A stretch of 33,952 nucleotides of DNA from an uncultured Acetatifactor sp. (GTDB taxonomy: Bacteria > Bacillota > Clostridia > Lachnospirales > Lachnospiraceae), in assembly GCA_947625475.1 (NCBI GenBank), contig CANQOL010000036.1, positions 1 through 33,952 on the forward strand, given 5' to 3'. The position numbers and the translations under genes are program-made. Under the pieces are notes generated by a model that was given only the letters and a program-made list of their open reading frames with translations, was not told the origin of the DNA and searched no databases. Shown piece by piece: positions 18,122 through 26,540 of this stretch. Within the stretch, counting starts at the first letter, position 1, and each line of letters begins with the position of its first letter.

Positions 18122-18167
18122 GAAGGTGATGTACGAAAGAGAGGCCAGGCCGGCCGGGAGGGCAGCG

Positions 18168-18767
18168 ATGGCAGTCTATTTGATCCGCCATGGGGAGACG
18201 GACTGGAACAGGCAGATGCGCCTGCAGGGCCGCAGAGATATTGAAATGAACGAGACCGGCATCGCCCAGGTGCGCCGCAGCGCCAGGGCTCTGGCGGCCC
18301 TTGGCGTGCGCCCGGACGTGATTGTGGCGAGCCCTCTCTCCCGGGCACGCCGGAGCGCGGAGCTGATCGCCCGGGAGCTTGGGTATGCCGGGGAGAAAAT
18401 CCTGGTGGAGGCGGGCTTTATCGAGCGCGACTTCGGCCAGGGGGAGGGAGCGCCCTATACCCAGGAGATGATCCGCCGGGGCAGCATATCCTATCCCGGC
18501 ATGGAGAGCCTGGAACAGGTGAGGGAGAGAGCCGGGGCCGCTCTGGAGCGCACTCTGGGCCGGTTCCCGGACAGAGAGCTGATCATCGTATCCCACGGGG
18601 CCGTGATCCCCGGGCTCCTGTCCCAATTGACCGGCGGGGGGCTTCCCGCTTCCTCCGGCGCCCTGCGCGTCACGCCGGCCAGCGTCCACAAGGTGGAGGG
18701 CCCTGGGCCGGGGGCCAGGGTCTGGAAATTAACGGATTGCGCCGCCTGGGAATCTGTGATATACTAA
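18168..18767 (+). CDS. Histidine phosphatase family protein
   Basis: 199 residues. VYLIRHGETDWN holds the phosphorylated His of the RHG motif; SPLSRARRSAELIA and IIVSHGAVIPGLL supply the other active-site residues. It is like phosphoglycerate mutase and alpha-ribazole phosphatase (CobC) family members; the substrate cannot be told. Start chosen at 18168 after GGGAGGG, because the upstream in-frame ATG lies inside the promoter. The promoter of thrC sits in its last codons. Confidence 0.82.
   Translation: MAVYLIRHGETDWNRQMRLQGRRDIEMNETGIAQVRRSARALAALGVRPDVIVASPLSRARRSAELIARELGYAGEKILVEAGFIERDFGQGEGAPYTQEMIRRGSISYPGMESLEQVRERAGAALERTLGRFPDRELIIVSHGAVIPGLLSQLTGGGLPASSGALRVTPASVHKVEGPGPGARVWKLTDCAAWESVIY
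18737..18765 (+). promoter_or_regulatory. thrC promoter inside the end of the phosphatase gene
   Basis: TTGCGC (18737-18742), 17-bp spacer, TATACT (18760-18765) with TGA before it, an extended -10. It lies 41 bp before the chosen thrC start. Confidence 0.6.
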
Positions 18768-18805
18768 TGCCCAATGAAAAAGTCTGCGGGAGAGAGGAAA
18801 TTGTG

Positions 18806-20293
18806 ATGGAAGTGATGTATAAAAGTACCAGGAGCGAGAGCCGTCCGGTGACGGCCTCCGCCGCTATCTTACAGGGATTGACCCAGGACGGAGGCCTGTT
18901 CGTCCCGGATCACATCCCGGCTCTGGACAAGAGCCTTCGGGAGCTGTCGGCCATGAGCTATCAGGAGCTTGCCTACCAGGTGATGAAGCTGTATCTGACG
19001 GATTTCACCGAGGAGGAGCTGCGGGCCTGTATCCGGCGGGCCTATGACGAGAAGTTTGACACGGAGGTGATCGCGCCTCTGACACAGGCGAAGGGAGCCT
19101 ATTATCTGGAGCTGTTCCACGGAGCCACGATTGCCTTCAAGGATATGGCGCTTTCCATTCTGCCCCATCTGATGATTACCGCGGCGGCCAAGAATCATAT
19201 GGAGAAGGAGATTGTGATTCTGACGGCCACCTCCGGGGATACCGGCAAGGCGGCCCTGGCAGGCTTCGCGGGAGTGAAGGGTACCCGCATCGTCGTCTTT
19301 TATCCCAAAAACGGCGTCAGCCCCATCCAGGAGAAGCAGATGGTGACTCAGCGGGGGGACAATACTTTGGTTGTGGGGATCCAGGGCAATTTTGACGACG
19401 CCCAGGCCGGTGTGAAGAAGATGTTTTCCGACAGGGCCCTGGCAGGGGAGCTGGAGGCGGCCGGATTCCAGTTTTCCTCCGCCAATTCCATCAATATCGG
19501 GAGGCTGGTGCCTCAGATCGTCTACTACGTGTACGCCTACGCCCAGCTCATGGCGTCGGGCAAGATCGCGGAGGGAGAAAAGATCAATGTGGTGGTGCCC
19601 ACAGGTAATTTCGGCAATATCCTGGCGGCCTTTTACGCCAAAAACATGGGGCTGCCCATTGCAAAGCTGATCTGTGCCTCCAACGAAAACAAGGTGCTGT
19701 ACGATTTCCTGCGCACGGGCGTCTATGACAGGAACCGGGAGTTTGTTCTCACCAGCTCCCCCTCCATGGACATTTTGATCTCCAGCAACCTGGAGCGCCT
19801 GATTTATCGGATTGCCGGGGAGGATCCGAAGGTAAACGCCGGGCTCATGGCTCAGCTGGGGGCGGAGGGGAAATACCGGATTACGGAGGATATGCAGGCC
19901 GCCCTGGAGGATTTTTACGGGAACTATGCCACCGGGGAGGAATGCGCCCGGACCATCCGGGAGCTCTACCGGGACTGCGGCTATGTGATAGATACCCACA
20001 CCGCCGTGGCGGCGGCCGTGTATGAAAAATACCGCCGTGAGAGCGGGGACACGGCCCAGACTGTGATCGTATCCACCGCCAGTCCCTTCAAATTTACCCG
20101 CAGCGTGATGAACGCCATCGACGCCGGGCACGACAGGATGACGGACTTTGAACTGGCGGACGAGCTCTCCCGGCTGGGGAATGTGGCCGTGCCGAGGGCG
20201 ATCCAGGAGATCCGCACCGCCCCCGTGATTCACAACCATGTGTGCAAAGTGGAGGAAATGCCTCAGATGGTGAGGGACTTTTTGAATTTGTAG
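18806..20293 (+). CDS. thrC: Threonine synthase
   Basis: 495 residues, PLP-dependent lyase that turns O-phosphohomoserine into threonine. The N-terminus STRSESRPVTASAAILQGL is typical. ELFHGATIAFKDMALS contains the PLP Lys (FKD). TATSGDTGKAAL is the phosphate-binding loop, and VPTGNFGNILAAFYAKNMGL is also conserved. The start follows AGAGAGGAAA. It is separated from other threonine genes and has its own promoter and terminator. Confidence 0.95.
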   Translation: MEVMYKSTRSESRPVTASAAILQGLTQDGGLFVPDHIPALDKSLRELSAMSYQELAYQVMKLYLTDFTEEELRACIRRAYDEKFDTEVIAPLTQAKGAYYLELFHGATIAFKDMALSILPHLMITAAAKNHMEKEIVILTATSGDTGKAALAGFAGVKGTRIVVFYPKNGVSPIQEKQMVTQRGDNTLVVGIQGNFDDAQAGVKKMFSDRALAGELEAAGFQFSSANSINIGRLVPQIVYYVYAYAQLMASGKIAEGEKINVVVPTGNFGNILAAFYAKNMGLPIAKLICASNENKVLYDFLRTGVYDRNREFVLTSSPSMDILISSNLERLIYRIAGEDPKVNAGLMAQLGAEGKYRITEDMQAALEDFYGNYATGEECARTIRELYRDCGYVIDTHTAVAAAVYEKYRRESGDTAQTVIVSTASPFKFTRSVMNAIDAGHDRMTDFELADELSRLGNVAVPRAIQEIRTAPVIHNHVCKVEEMPQMVRDFLNL

Positions 20294-20298
20294 GATCT

Positions 20299-20341
20299 AA
20301 GGGGCTGATCTCCGGACATGGGAGGTCGGCCCTTCACACTT
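20299..20341 (+). terminator. Terminator after thrC
   Basis: A 15-bp stem (20299-20313 with 20320-20334), one mismatch, loop of 6, followed by a weak T-rich tail that runs into the next promoter. Confidence 0.65.
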
Positions 20342-20369
20342 TTGACATATTTCTGAGTTACAATATCTT
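20342..20369 (+). promoter_or_regulatory. Promoter of the OmpR-type two-component system
   Basis: Perfect TTGACA (20342-20347), 16-bp spacer and TATCTT (20364-20369). The predicted leader is over 200 nt and includes the tandem repeats. Confidence 0.6.
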
Positions 20370-20428
20370 CATGATATCGGGCCGATAGGGATGTGTTCCG
20401 CGCCGGCATGGGAAGTGCGGCGCCGAGG

Positions 20429-20572
20429 GATACGGGTGCCGAAAGGCAGGGAAATTCAGACGGGGCTGCGGATGCCGTGAGGCAGGGAAAATCAGGCTGG
20501 GATACGGGTGCCGGAAGGCAGGAAAAATCAGGCTGGGACGCGGGCGCCGGATGGCAGGAAAAGAGGCTGGCC
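20429..20572. repeat. Four imperfect 36-bp tandem repeats in the leader of the response regulator gene
   Basis: Units are at 20429-20464, 20465-20500, 20501-20536 and 20537-20572. Each carries a core like GGTGCCGGAAGGCAGG and a tail like AAATCAGGCTGG; the core can form a small GCC/GGC hairpin. Units 2 and 3 share most bases, with unit 3 and unit 4 next closest. The period is a multiple of three, so a GTG frame from 20393 to 20608 (71 residues) reads through as a 12-residue repeat. That frame has no clear ribosome binding site, so coding is doubtful. Confidence 0.8.
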
Positions 20573-20595
20573 GCGGTGCCGGAATGGAGAAGGGT

Positions 20596-21273
20596 ATGGA
20601 AGGATTAAAGATTCTTGTGGTGGATGACGAGAGCCGGATGCGCAAGCTGATCCGGGATTTCCTGGTCAAGAGCAATTATGAGGTGCTGGAGGCGGAGGAC
20701 GGCGTGGCGGCCCTGGATGTGTTCTTTGCACAGAAGGATATCGCCCTGGTGGTGCTGGATGTGATGATGCCCCGGATGGACGGCTGGCAGGTGTGTAAGG
20801 AGATACGGGCCTACTCCAAGGTCCCCATTATCATGCTCACGGCCAAGGGGGACGAGAGGGACGAGCTGCTGGGCTTCCAGTTGGGAGTGGACGAGTATAT
20901 CACCAAGCCCTTCAGCCCCAAGATCCTGGTGGCGCGCATCGAGGCGATCCTTCGCAGGACAAACCCCCAGTCCAGGGAGGAAAAGCTGGCCTGCGGGGGG
21001 ATCCAGATCGACCGTGCCGCCCATCAGGTGCTCATCGACGGGCAGCCCATTGAGCTGAGCTTCAAAGAGTTTGAACTGCTCACCTACTTTGTGGAGAACA
21101 AGGGCATCGCCCTCTCCCGGGAGAAAATTCTCAACAGCGTGTGGAATTACGACTATTTTGGGGATGCCCGGACCATAGATACCCATGTGAAGAAGCTCCG
21201 CAGCAAGATGGGCGCGAAGGGGGATATGATCAAGACGATCTGGGGAATGGGCTATAAGCTGGAGGCGGAGTGA
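20596..21273 (+). CDS. OmpR-family response regulator
   Basis: 225 residues. The receiver domain (1-120) has the acidic pair Asp10-Asp11, phosphoacceptor Asp55 (VLDVMMPRMDG), Thr in MLTAK and Lys in ITKPFSP. A winged-helix DNA-binding domain follows (LSFKEFELLTYFVENKG, IDTHVKKLRSKMG). Earlier in-frame starts at 20551 and 20584 lack a proper site; ATG 20596 has GGAG 6 nt upstream and gives the usual length. Coupled to the kinase gene by overlap. Confidence 0.9.
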   Translation: MEGLKILVVDDESRMRKLIRDFLVKSNYEVLEAEDGVAALDVFFAQKDIALVVLDVMMPRMDGWQVCKEIRAYSKVPIIMLTAKGDERDELLGFQLGVDEYITKPFSPKILVARIEAILRRTNPQSREEKLACGGIQIDRAAHQVLIDGQPIELSFKEFELLTYFVENKGIALSREKILNSVWNYDYFGDARTIDTHVKKLRSKMGAKGDMIKTIWGMGYKLEAE

Positions 21274-22751
21274 TGAGGACTTCCATTCGCAGACATTTTG
21301 CCTGCGTGACCATCGGCGTGCTGGCCGTCGCTATCCTGCTGTGCTGGTTCCTGAACAATACCTTTTTGGAAAAATACTATGAAAAGGAGAAAAAGGACGC
21401 GGTGGAGGCGCTTTACCAGAAGCTGGACCAGGCGGTGAGCCAGGAGCTTCTGGACAAGGAGAGCTTTCAGATTGAGGTGCGCCAGTATATCTACCGCTAC
21501 AATATCAATACCGCCATCCTCAACTCCAATTCGGATCTGGTGTTTGTGGCGGCGGCCAACAGCGACGAGCTGAAAAACAAGCTCCTGGGCTATATCGTCG
21601 GAATCCCTATTGTGTCTGGGGAAACGCCCCAGCCCAACGAGGTGTTCAAGGTCCGGGACGTGCGCACGGGAACCGAGTACATTGAGATGTACGGGGAACT
21701 GGAGAAAGGATACCGGTTCCTGATCAGCTCCCCCATGGAGAGTATGCGGGAGAGCGTGCGGATATCCAACCGTTTTCTGGCCTACGTGGGCGTGCTGGTG
21801 GTGGCGGCCGGGGGAGTTTTGATGTATCTGATCTCCCGGGGGCTGACCCGGCCGATTCTGGAGCTGGCCGGTATCTCCGAGCGGATGACCCGTCTGGATT
21901 TTGACGCCAAGTATGAGGTGAAGGGAAAGGATGAGATTGCTCTGCTGGGAAGCAATATCAACAAGCTCTCCCGGTCTTTGGAGCAGACGATATCGGAGCT
22001 GAAGACGGCCAACAATGAGCTGAAGCGGGATATCGAGAAGAAGGAGCAGATCGACGAGATGCGCAAGGAATTCCTCTCCAATGTCTCCCATGAGCTCAAG
22101 ACGCCCATCGCTCTGATCCAGGGCTATGCGGAGGGCCTCAAGGAGAGCATCAACGACGACCCGGAGAGCCGGGATTTCTACTGCGAGGTCATCATGGACG
22201 AGGCAGGCAAGATGAACGGCATGGTGGGAAAGCTCCTTACCCTGAATCAGCTGGAGTTTGGCAATGACGTGGTGACCATGGAGCGGTTTGACATCACGGC
22301 CCTGGTCAGCAATTATCTGCAGTCCGCCCAGGTCCTGGCCAGGAGAAGCGATATTGAGGTGCGGATGGCCCAGAGGGAGTCTCTCTATGTGTGGGCGGAT
22401 GAGTTCAAGACAGAGGAAGTATTTGCCAACTATTTCTCCAACGCGGTGAACCACTGCGACGGGCCGAAGGTGATTGATATTAAGCTGGAGAAAATTCAGG
22501 ATAAGGTGCAGGTGAGCGTGTTCAATACGGGGCAGCCCATCCCCCAGGAGAGCCTGGAGCACATTTGGGAGAAGTTTTACAAGGTGGACAAGGCCAGAAG
22601 CCGGGAGTACGGCGGCAGCGGCGTGGGGCTCTCCATCGTGAAGGCCATCATGGAGTCCATGAACCAGCAGTACGGGGTGGTCAACTACACCAACGGCGTG
22701 CTGTTCTGGTTCCAGCTGGAGGCCGCGGAGAGTGGGAAGGCCGGGGATTAG
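21273..22751 (+). CDS. Membrane sensor histidine kinase
   Basis: 492 residues. Membrane helix at about 10-30, extracytoplasmic sensor region to about 165, second helix (LAYVGVLVVAAGGVLMYLIS), then HAMP (RGLTRPILELAG), coiled coil and kinase core. The H-box is EFLSNVSHELKTP with His273. The N box is NYFSNAVNHCD, and the G boxes include NTGQPIPQ and GGSGVGLSIVKAI. It overlaps the regulator stop (TGATG) and is its likely partner. The stimulus is unknown. Confidence 0.92.
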   Translation: MRTSIRRHFACVTIGVLAVAILLCWFLNNTFLEKYYEKEKKDAVEALYQKLDQAVSQELLDKESFQIEVRQYIYRYNINTAILNSNSDLVFVAAANSDELKNKLLGYIVGIPIVSGETPQPNEVFKVRDVRTGTEYIEMYGELEKGYRFLISSPMESMRESVRISNRFLAYVGVLVVAAGGVLMYLISRGLTRPILELAGISERMTRLDFDAKYEVKGKDEIALLGSNINKLSRSLEQTISELKTANNELKRDIEKKEQIDEMRKEFLSNVSHELKTPIALIQGYAEGLKESINDDPESRDFYCEVIMDEAGKMNGMVGKLLTLNQLEFGNDVVTMERFDITALVSNYLQSAQVLARRSDIEVRMAQRESLYVWADEFKTEEVFANYFSNAVNHCDGPKVIDIKLEKIQDKVQVSVFNTGQPIPQESLEHIWEKFYKVDKARSREYGGSGVGLSIVKAIMESMNQQYGVVNYTNGVLFWFQLEAAESGKAGD

Positions 22752-22820
22752 GTCCCGGCCGGATGCCGCGGAGAAATATAAAGAGTATGAGGCCGCTGCA
22801 GGGGAGGGAGGAAATTAGAG

Positions 22821-24986
22821 ATGGAACAGACGCAGAACCGGGTGCCCTACCCGGATAAGAACGGATGCTTCGAGGAACTGATCCAAAGGATCCGGCAGCT
22901 CACCTGGGAGTCCCGGGATCCCTATTTCACAGAGTATCTCCAGAAGCTGGAGAAAAGGGCCAGACAGGAAAAATATCAGGTGGATCTGATGGCCGAGGAA
23001 TTAAACCGCAGCTACCGGCTCTACCTGACCCGAAACGGACTGGAGGGGCAGGCAGGCCAGCCTATGCCTGCCCAGGCCCAGCCTATCCCTACCCCTATCC
23101 CTATCCAGCCCCAGCCTATCCCTATCATCCAGCCCCAGCCTCAGCCGTGGGCAGGCCAGGCTCAGGCCCAGGCCGCCTGGGCGCCGGCTTCCGGGCCGGC
23201 TCCCGCTCCCCGCAAAAATAAAGAATTTACCGTAGGAATCAGCGTATTCAGCGTGGTGGGGGTGGTCTTTGTGCTGGCCGCCTTTGTGATGCTGGGTATG
23301 AATTTTATGGAGGGGATGCTGAAGGGCCTGTGCATGTACGCCATTGCCCTGGTGATCTGGGGCTTTGCGGAGTTCTTCATCAAAAGGCGCAGCCAGACGC
23401 TGTCTCTGATCTTTTCCTCCCTGGGAATCGCAGGGCTGTACATGGCCACCATGGTCAATTACCTGAGTCTCCGGAACATGAACACGGCGGCGGCTATCCT
23501 GGTGACGGCGGCCGTTACGCTGGCGGTGCTGCTGGCCAGCCGCAGGAAGGAATCGGGGATTCTGCGCATGATCGGGATCCTGGCCTGCTATCTGAGCGTC
23601 CTGATGCTGGATGTTCCCCCGTCGCCCCTGTCCTATATAGGGTTTATCTGCGTGATTTTCCTGATTAACCTGATGTGTATTTTCCTGCCGGTGCAGAAGC
23701 TGGAATACCCTCTGGGGCTGGGACATATGGCGGCGGTGGCGGTTTTCAGCCAGATTTTCCTGCTCAGGACCCTGCTGCATGTCAGCTTTGCCGGCCAGCG
23801 CTGGGAGCCGGTCTCCCTCTGGGAGCGGACCGGCCTGGGATACTGCCTGGCCGTCTATCTGGTGACGGCCTTCCTGACTCTGGAAATTATTTTGTGGAAG
23901 CTGCTCCGGAAAAAGGAGGAGGATTCCCTCAAGGTCCTGTTCGGGGTCAGCGCCCTGATGCTGGCAGGGTGCGTTTTGATCCTGCTGACGGCCTACTGGG
24001 GCGAATGGCGGCCCCTGGCGGGAATTTTGCTGGGAGCGGCGGCGGTGCTGGGGGCGCTGTTCTTTTACCTGACCCGCTTTAGCAGTGCCAAATGGCTGCA
24101 GTATTATCTGGCGGCGGGCATGGCCCTTGCCACCTTCGGCCTGTGGGGAAATCCCTGGGAGAGTGCGGCCGCCCTGCTGGCGGTGCTGGCCCTGGGGAGA
24201 GTGTGCTCCTTTGACAGGGCGGTCCGGGCAGGGGATGCGGTGTTCACGGCGGTGACTGTCCTGGCCATACTTTTAGACCGGGGCTGGGGCCCCTCCCTGC
24301 TGCTGTTGGGGGGACTGCTCCTTAGCATCCCGCTGATCCGCCGCTGGCAGACCTACCATGAGTCCGTGATTCTGGCGGGGGTGTTCCTGCTGGTCTGGAT
24401 GCGGGTGGAGGGCGACCTGAAGCTGCCCTTGATGATCCTTGTCCTGCTGTCTGGCACTCTGCTCTTTAACAATGTGAGACGTCTGGCAGGAAAAGGCATA
24501 CGGGGCCTCAACTATGCCGCCCTGGCAGCGGAAATCTGCTGCTATCTGGTGCTGACGGTGAAGGATTACCCGGATTTCCGGCTGATCTATGTGCTCTTTG
24601 CGGCCCTGGGCCTGGGGATTATCCTCCTGACCCTGCAGCCGAGGTACGGCTTTTCCCTCCGCTGGAAAAATCTGGCGGTATCCGGCTTCCTGGCCTATAT
24701 GGTGCTGGTGAGCGAGTTCCCGGTGCCCATCCTGACCAGCATCCTGCTGATGGCGGTGGGACTGCTCAGCATCGGCATGGGGTTTTACCTGTCCGACAAA
24801 AAGCTCCGGATTTTCGGCCTGACCCTTTGCCTGCTGGTGTGCTTTAAGATCGCCCTGTTTGATTTCTACGGAGTGGAAATTGTCCAGCGCATGATCCTGT
24901 TTTTCTCTGTGGGCATCGCCGCCCTGGTGATTTCCGGCATCTATGTGCTTTTAGAGAAAAAATACAGCGAGGGGGAGCGGCGCTAG
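22821..24986 (+). CDS. Large polytopic membrane protein, DUF2339-like
   Basis: 721 residues. A charged N-terminal region (1-75) with helical/coiled-coil character is followed by a Pro/Gln/Ala-rich linker at about 78-130 (many PIP and QPQP steps). From about 140 to the end there are close to 20 predicted membrane helices. This layout fits DUF2339 proteins, of unknown function. The start follows GGGAGGGAGG. It stands 69 bp after the kinase gene on the same strand and could be its target or co-transcribed. Confidence 0.65.
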   Translation: MEQTQNRVPYPDKNGCFEELIQRIRQLTWESRDPYFTEYLQKLEKRARQEKYQVDLMAEELNRSYRLYLTRNGLEGQAGQPMPAQAQPIPTPIPIQPQPIPIIQPQPQPWAGQAQAQAAWAPASGPAPAPRKNKEFTVGISVFSVVGVVFVLAAFVMLGMNFMEGMLKGLCMYAIALVIWGFAEFFIKRRSQTLSLIFSSLGIAGLYMATMVNYLSLRNMNTAAAILVTAAVTLAVLLASRRKESGILRMIGILACYLSVLMLDVPPSPLSYIGFICVIFLINLMCIFLPVQKLEYPLGLGHMAAVAVFSQIFLLRTLLHVSFAGQRWEPVSLWERTGLGYCLAVYLVTAFLTLEIILWKLLRKKEEDSLKVLFGVSALMLAGCVLILLTAYWGEWRPLAGILLGAAAVLGALFFYLTRFSSAKWLQYYLAAGMALATFGLWGNPWESAAALLAVLALGRVCSFDRAVRAGDAVFTAVTVLAILLDRGWGPSLLLLGGLLLSIPLIRRWQTYHESVILAGVFLLVWMRVEGDLKLPLMILVLLSGTLLFNNVRRLAGKGIRGLNYAALAAEICCYLVLTVKDYPDFRLIYVLFAALGLGIILLTLQPRYGFSLRWKNLAVSGFLAYMVLVSEFPVPILTSILLMAVGLLSIGMGFYLSDKKLRIFGLTLCLLVCFKIALFDFYGVEIVQRMILFFSVGIAALVISGIYVLLEKKYSEGERR

Positions 24987-25040
24987 GGCGGGTTTTGGCC
25001 TGCGCCGGATTCAACCCATCAAACAAAAAGGAGCTTCCTC

Positions 25041-25736
25041 ATGCCAAATTTCTCCCTCTGCGACGACAACGCCGGCGAGCGCGGCTACATCAGACAGCTT
25101 GTCCTGGACTGGGCAGCCCGGTCCGGGACGGACGCCGGTATCCGCGAATACCCCTCCGCGGAGGCGTTCCTGTTCGACTATGAGGATCACTGTCCGGATA
25201 TCCTGCTTCTGGACATCGAAATGCCCGGGATGAACGGGGTCGATCTTGCGAAGAGGCTGCGCGCCCGGGCGGAAACGCTGCAGATTATCTTTATCACGGG
25301 GTATCCCGACTTTATGGCCGAGGGGTACGAGGTGGAGGCGCTGCACTATCTTTTAAAGCCCGTCACAGAGCAAAAGCTCTCGGAGGTTTTAAATCGCGCT
25401 CTGGGAAGGCTTTCCGGTCAGGAGCGCAAAATCCTGCTGCCGTGGGAGGGCGGTGAGCTTGCGCTTCCTGTGGGTGAAATCCGTTTTATCGAGGCCCAGC
25501 GGCAGTATTCGGTGATCCACGCGGGCGGGGGAGAGTATCGCCTGAAGATCCCAATCTCGGAGCTGGAGAAGCGGCTGGACGACTGTTTTCTGCGGGTTCA
25601 GCGCTCGTTTATCGTGAATCTGCGGGAGGTTTTGCGGATCACCTCCGCCCAGGTAATCCTCAGGGACGGCCAGGCCGTTCCTATCAGCCGGGGGATGGCG
25701 GACAGGATCGGGAAGAAAATCATTGAACTTTTTTAG
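25041..25736 (+). CDS. LytTR-family response regulator
   Basis: 231 residues. Receiver domain with Asp8-Asp9, phosphoacceptor Asp58 (ILLLDIEMPGMNG) and Lys in YLLKPVTE. A LytTR DNA-binding domain covers about 130-231 (IRFIEAQRQYSVIH, FLRVQRSFIVNLREV). Like AgrA/ComE relatives, it should bind pairs of direct repeats. The start follows AAAGGAG. It is followed 9 nt later by a kinase gene, and phased repeats lie before the ABC genes downstream. Confidence 0.9.
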   Translation: MPNFSLCDDNAGERGYIRQLVLDWAARSGTDAGIREYPSAEAFLFDYEDHCPDILLLDIEMPGMNGVDLAKRLRARAETLQIIFITGYPDFMAEGYEVEALHYLLKPVTEQKLSEVLNRALGRLSGQERKILLPWEGGELALPVGEIRFIEAQRQYSVIHAGGGEYRLKIPISELEKRLDDCFLRVQRSFIVNLREVLRITSAQVILRDGQAVPISRGMADRIGKKIIELF

Positions 25737-25745
25737 GGGAACGGG

Positions 25746-26426
25746 ATGCTTTTAGAGAAACTGATCAACAAAAGAATCGAGCGGTATCAGTCGGAGCTTC
25801 TGCAGAAATACTGCGACGAGGTGGAGTCCATGTACCGCAAAATGCGGGGCTGGCGGCACGATTACCACAATCATATTCAGGCCATGCAGGCATCCATGGC
25901 CCTGGGGAAGTACGACGAGGTAAGCCGGTATCTTTCCGAGCTGAACGACGATCTCACCGCCGTGGACACGGTGCTCAAGACCGGGCGGGTGATGGTGGAC
26001 GCGATTTTAAACGGCAAGCTGAACATCGCCGCCCAGAATGAAATCCCTGTGAACGCGAAAGCGAAAATCCCGGAGGGCACGTCCGTTTCGGACATTGACC
26101 TGTGCGTGATGATCGGCAATCTCCTGGACAACGCCATTGAGGAAAACAGGCGCCTTTTGCCTGAATCCCGCTTTATCCGCGTCTACATGGGCCGAAAGAA
26201 CACGCAGCTTTATCTGGCCGTTACCAACGCCGCCGGGAAAAAGCGCCTCAAAAGCGGCACCCGGTTTGCCTCCGCAAAGGGGGCGGACCACGGCTTCGGG
26301 CTGGCGAGGGTGGAATCGGTTGTGAAAAAATACGGGGGCCGTTTTCTGGCTGACAGCGAGGACGGCGGATTTACCGCTGAGATACTCATACCGCTTGACG
26401 GACAGGAAACAGGGAACGGGGAATAG
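25746..26426 (+). CDS. Soluble GHKL histidine kinase without a sensor domain
   Basis: 226 residues. WRHDYHNHIQAMQ is the H-box of the AgrC-like kinase group, VMIGNLLDNAIEENRR is the N box, and DHGFGLARVESVVKKYGG is the G box. No membrane helix is present; the protein begins directly with a charged helix before the His. Relatives normally carry five to seven membrane helices for peptide sensing. It therefore either senses something inside the cell or pairs with a separate membrane protein such as the exporters. The stop lies in the terminator hairpin. Confidence 0.85.
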   Translation: MLLEKLINKRIERYQSELLQKYCDEVESMYRKMRGWRHDYHNHIQAMQASMALGKYDEVSRYLSELNDDLTAVDTVLKTGRVMVDAILNGKLNIAAQNEIPVNAKAKIPEGTSVSDIDLCVMIGNLLDNAIEENRRLLPESRFIRVYMGRKNTQLYLAVTNAAGKKRLKSGTRFASAKGADHGFGLARVESVVKKYGGRFLADSEDGGFTAEILIPLDGQETGNGE

Positions 26427-26447
26427 GAGCTCTATTCCCTCTTTTTT
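26419..26447 (+). terminator. Terminator overlapping the kinase stop codon
   Basis: GGGAATA (26419-26425) pairs with TATTCCC (26433-26439), followed by TCTTTTTT. It would separate the regulator genes from the exporter promoter. Confidence 0.7.
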
Positions 26448-26452
26448 CGTCT

Positions 26453-26520
26453 GCATTTGGTACACAAAAAACAGCATTTCGTACCCGGAATCCGCATTTT
26501 CTCCGGGGACATGCTATACT
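26453..26520 (+). promoter_or_regulatory. Exporter promoter with three phased direct repeats, probable LytTR regulator sites
   Basis: GCATTTGGTAC (26453), GCATTTCGTAC (26474) and GCATTTTCTCC (26494) repeat at 21- and 20-bp spacing, close to two helical turns. LytTR proteins are known to bind direct repeats with this phase. The third copy occupies the -35 position, where no normal -35 hexamer exists. An extended -10 (TGCTATACT, hexamer 26515-26520) follows. This is the layout of an activator-dependent promoter. Confidence 0.6.
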
Positions 26521-26540
26521 CGCGCCAGGAGGTGAAAAAA

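Noticed and set aside
20429..20572. 36-bp repeats as a CRISPR array
   Set aside because: The units are directly joined without spacers and differ from each other.
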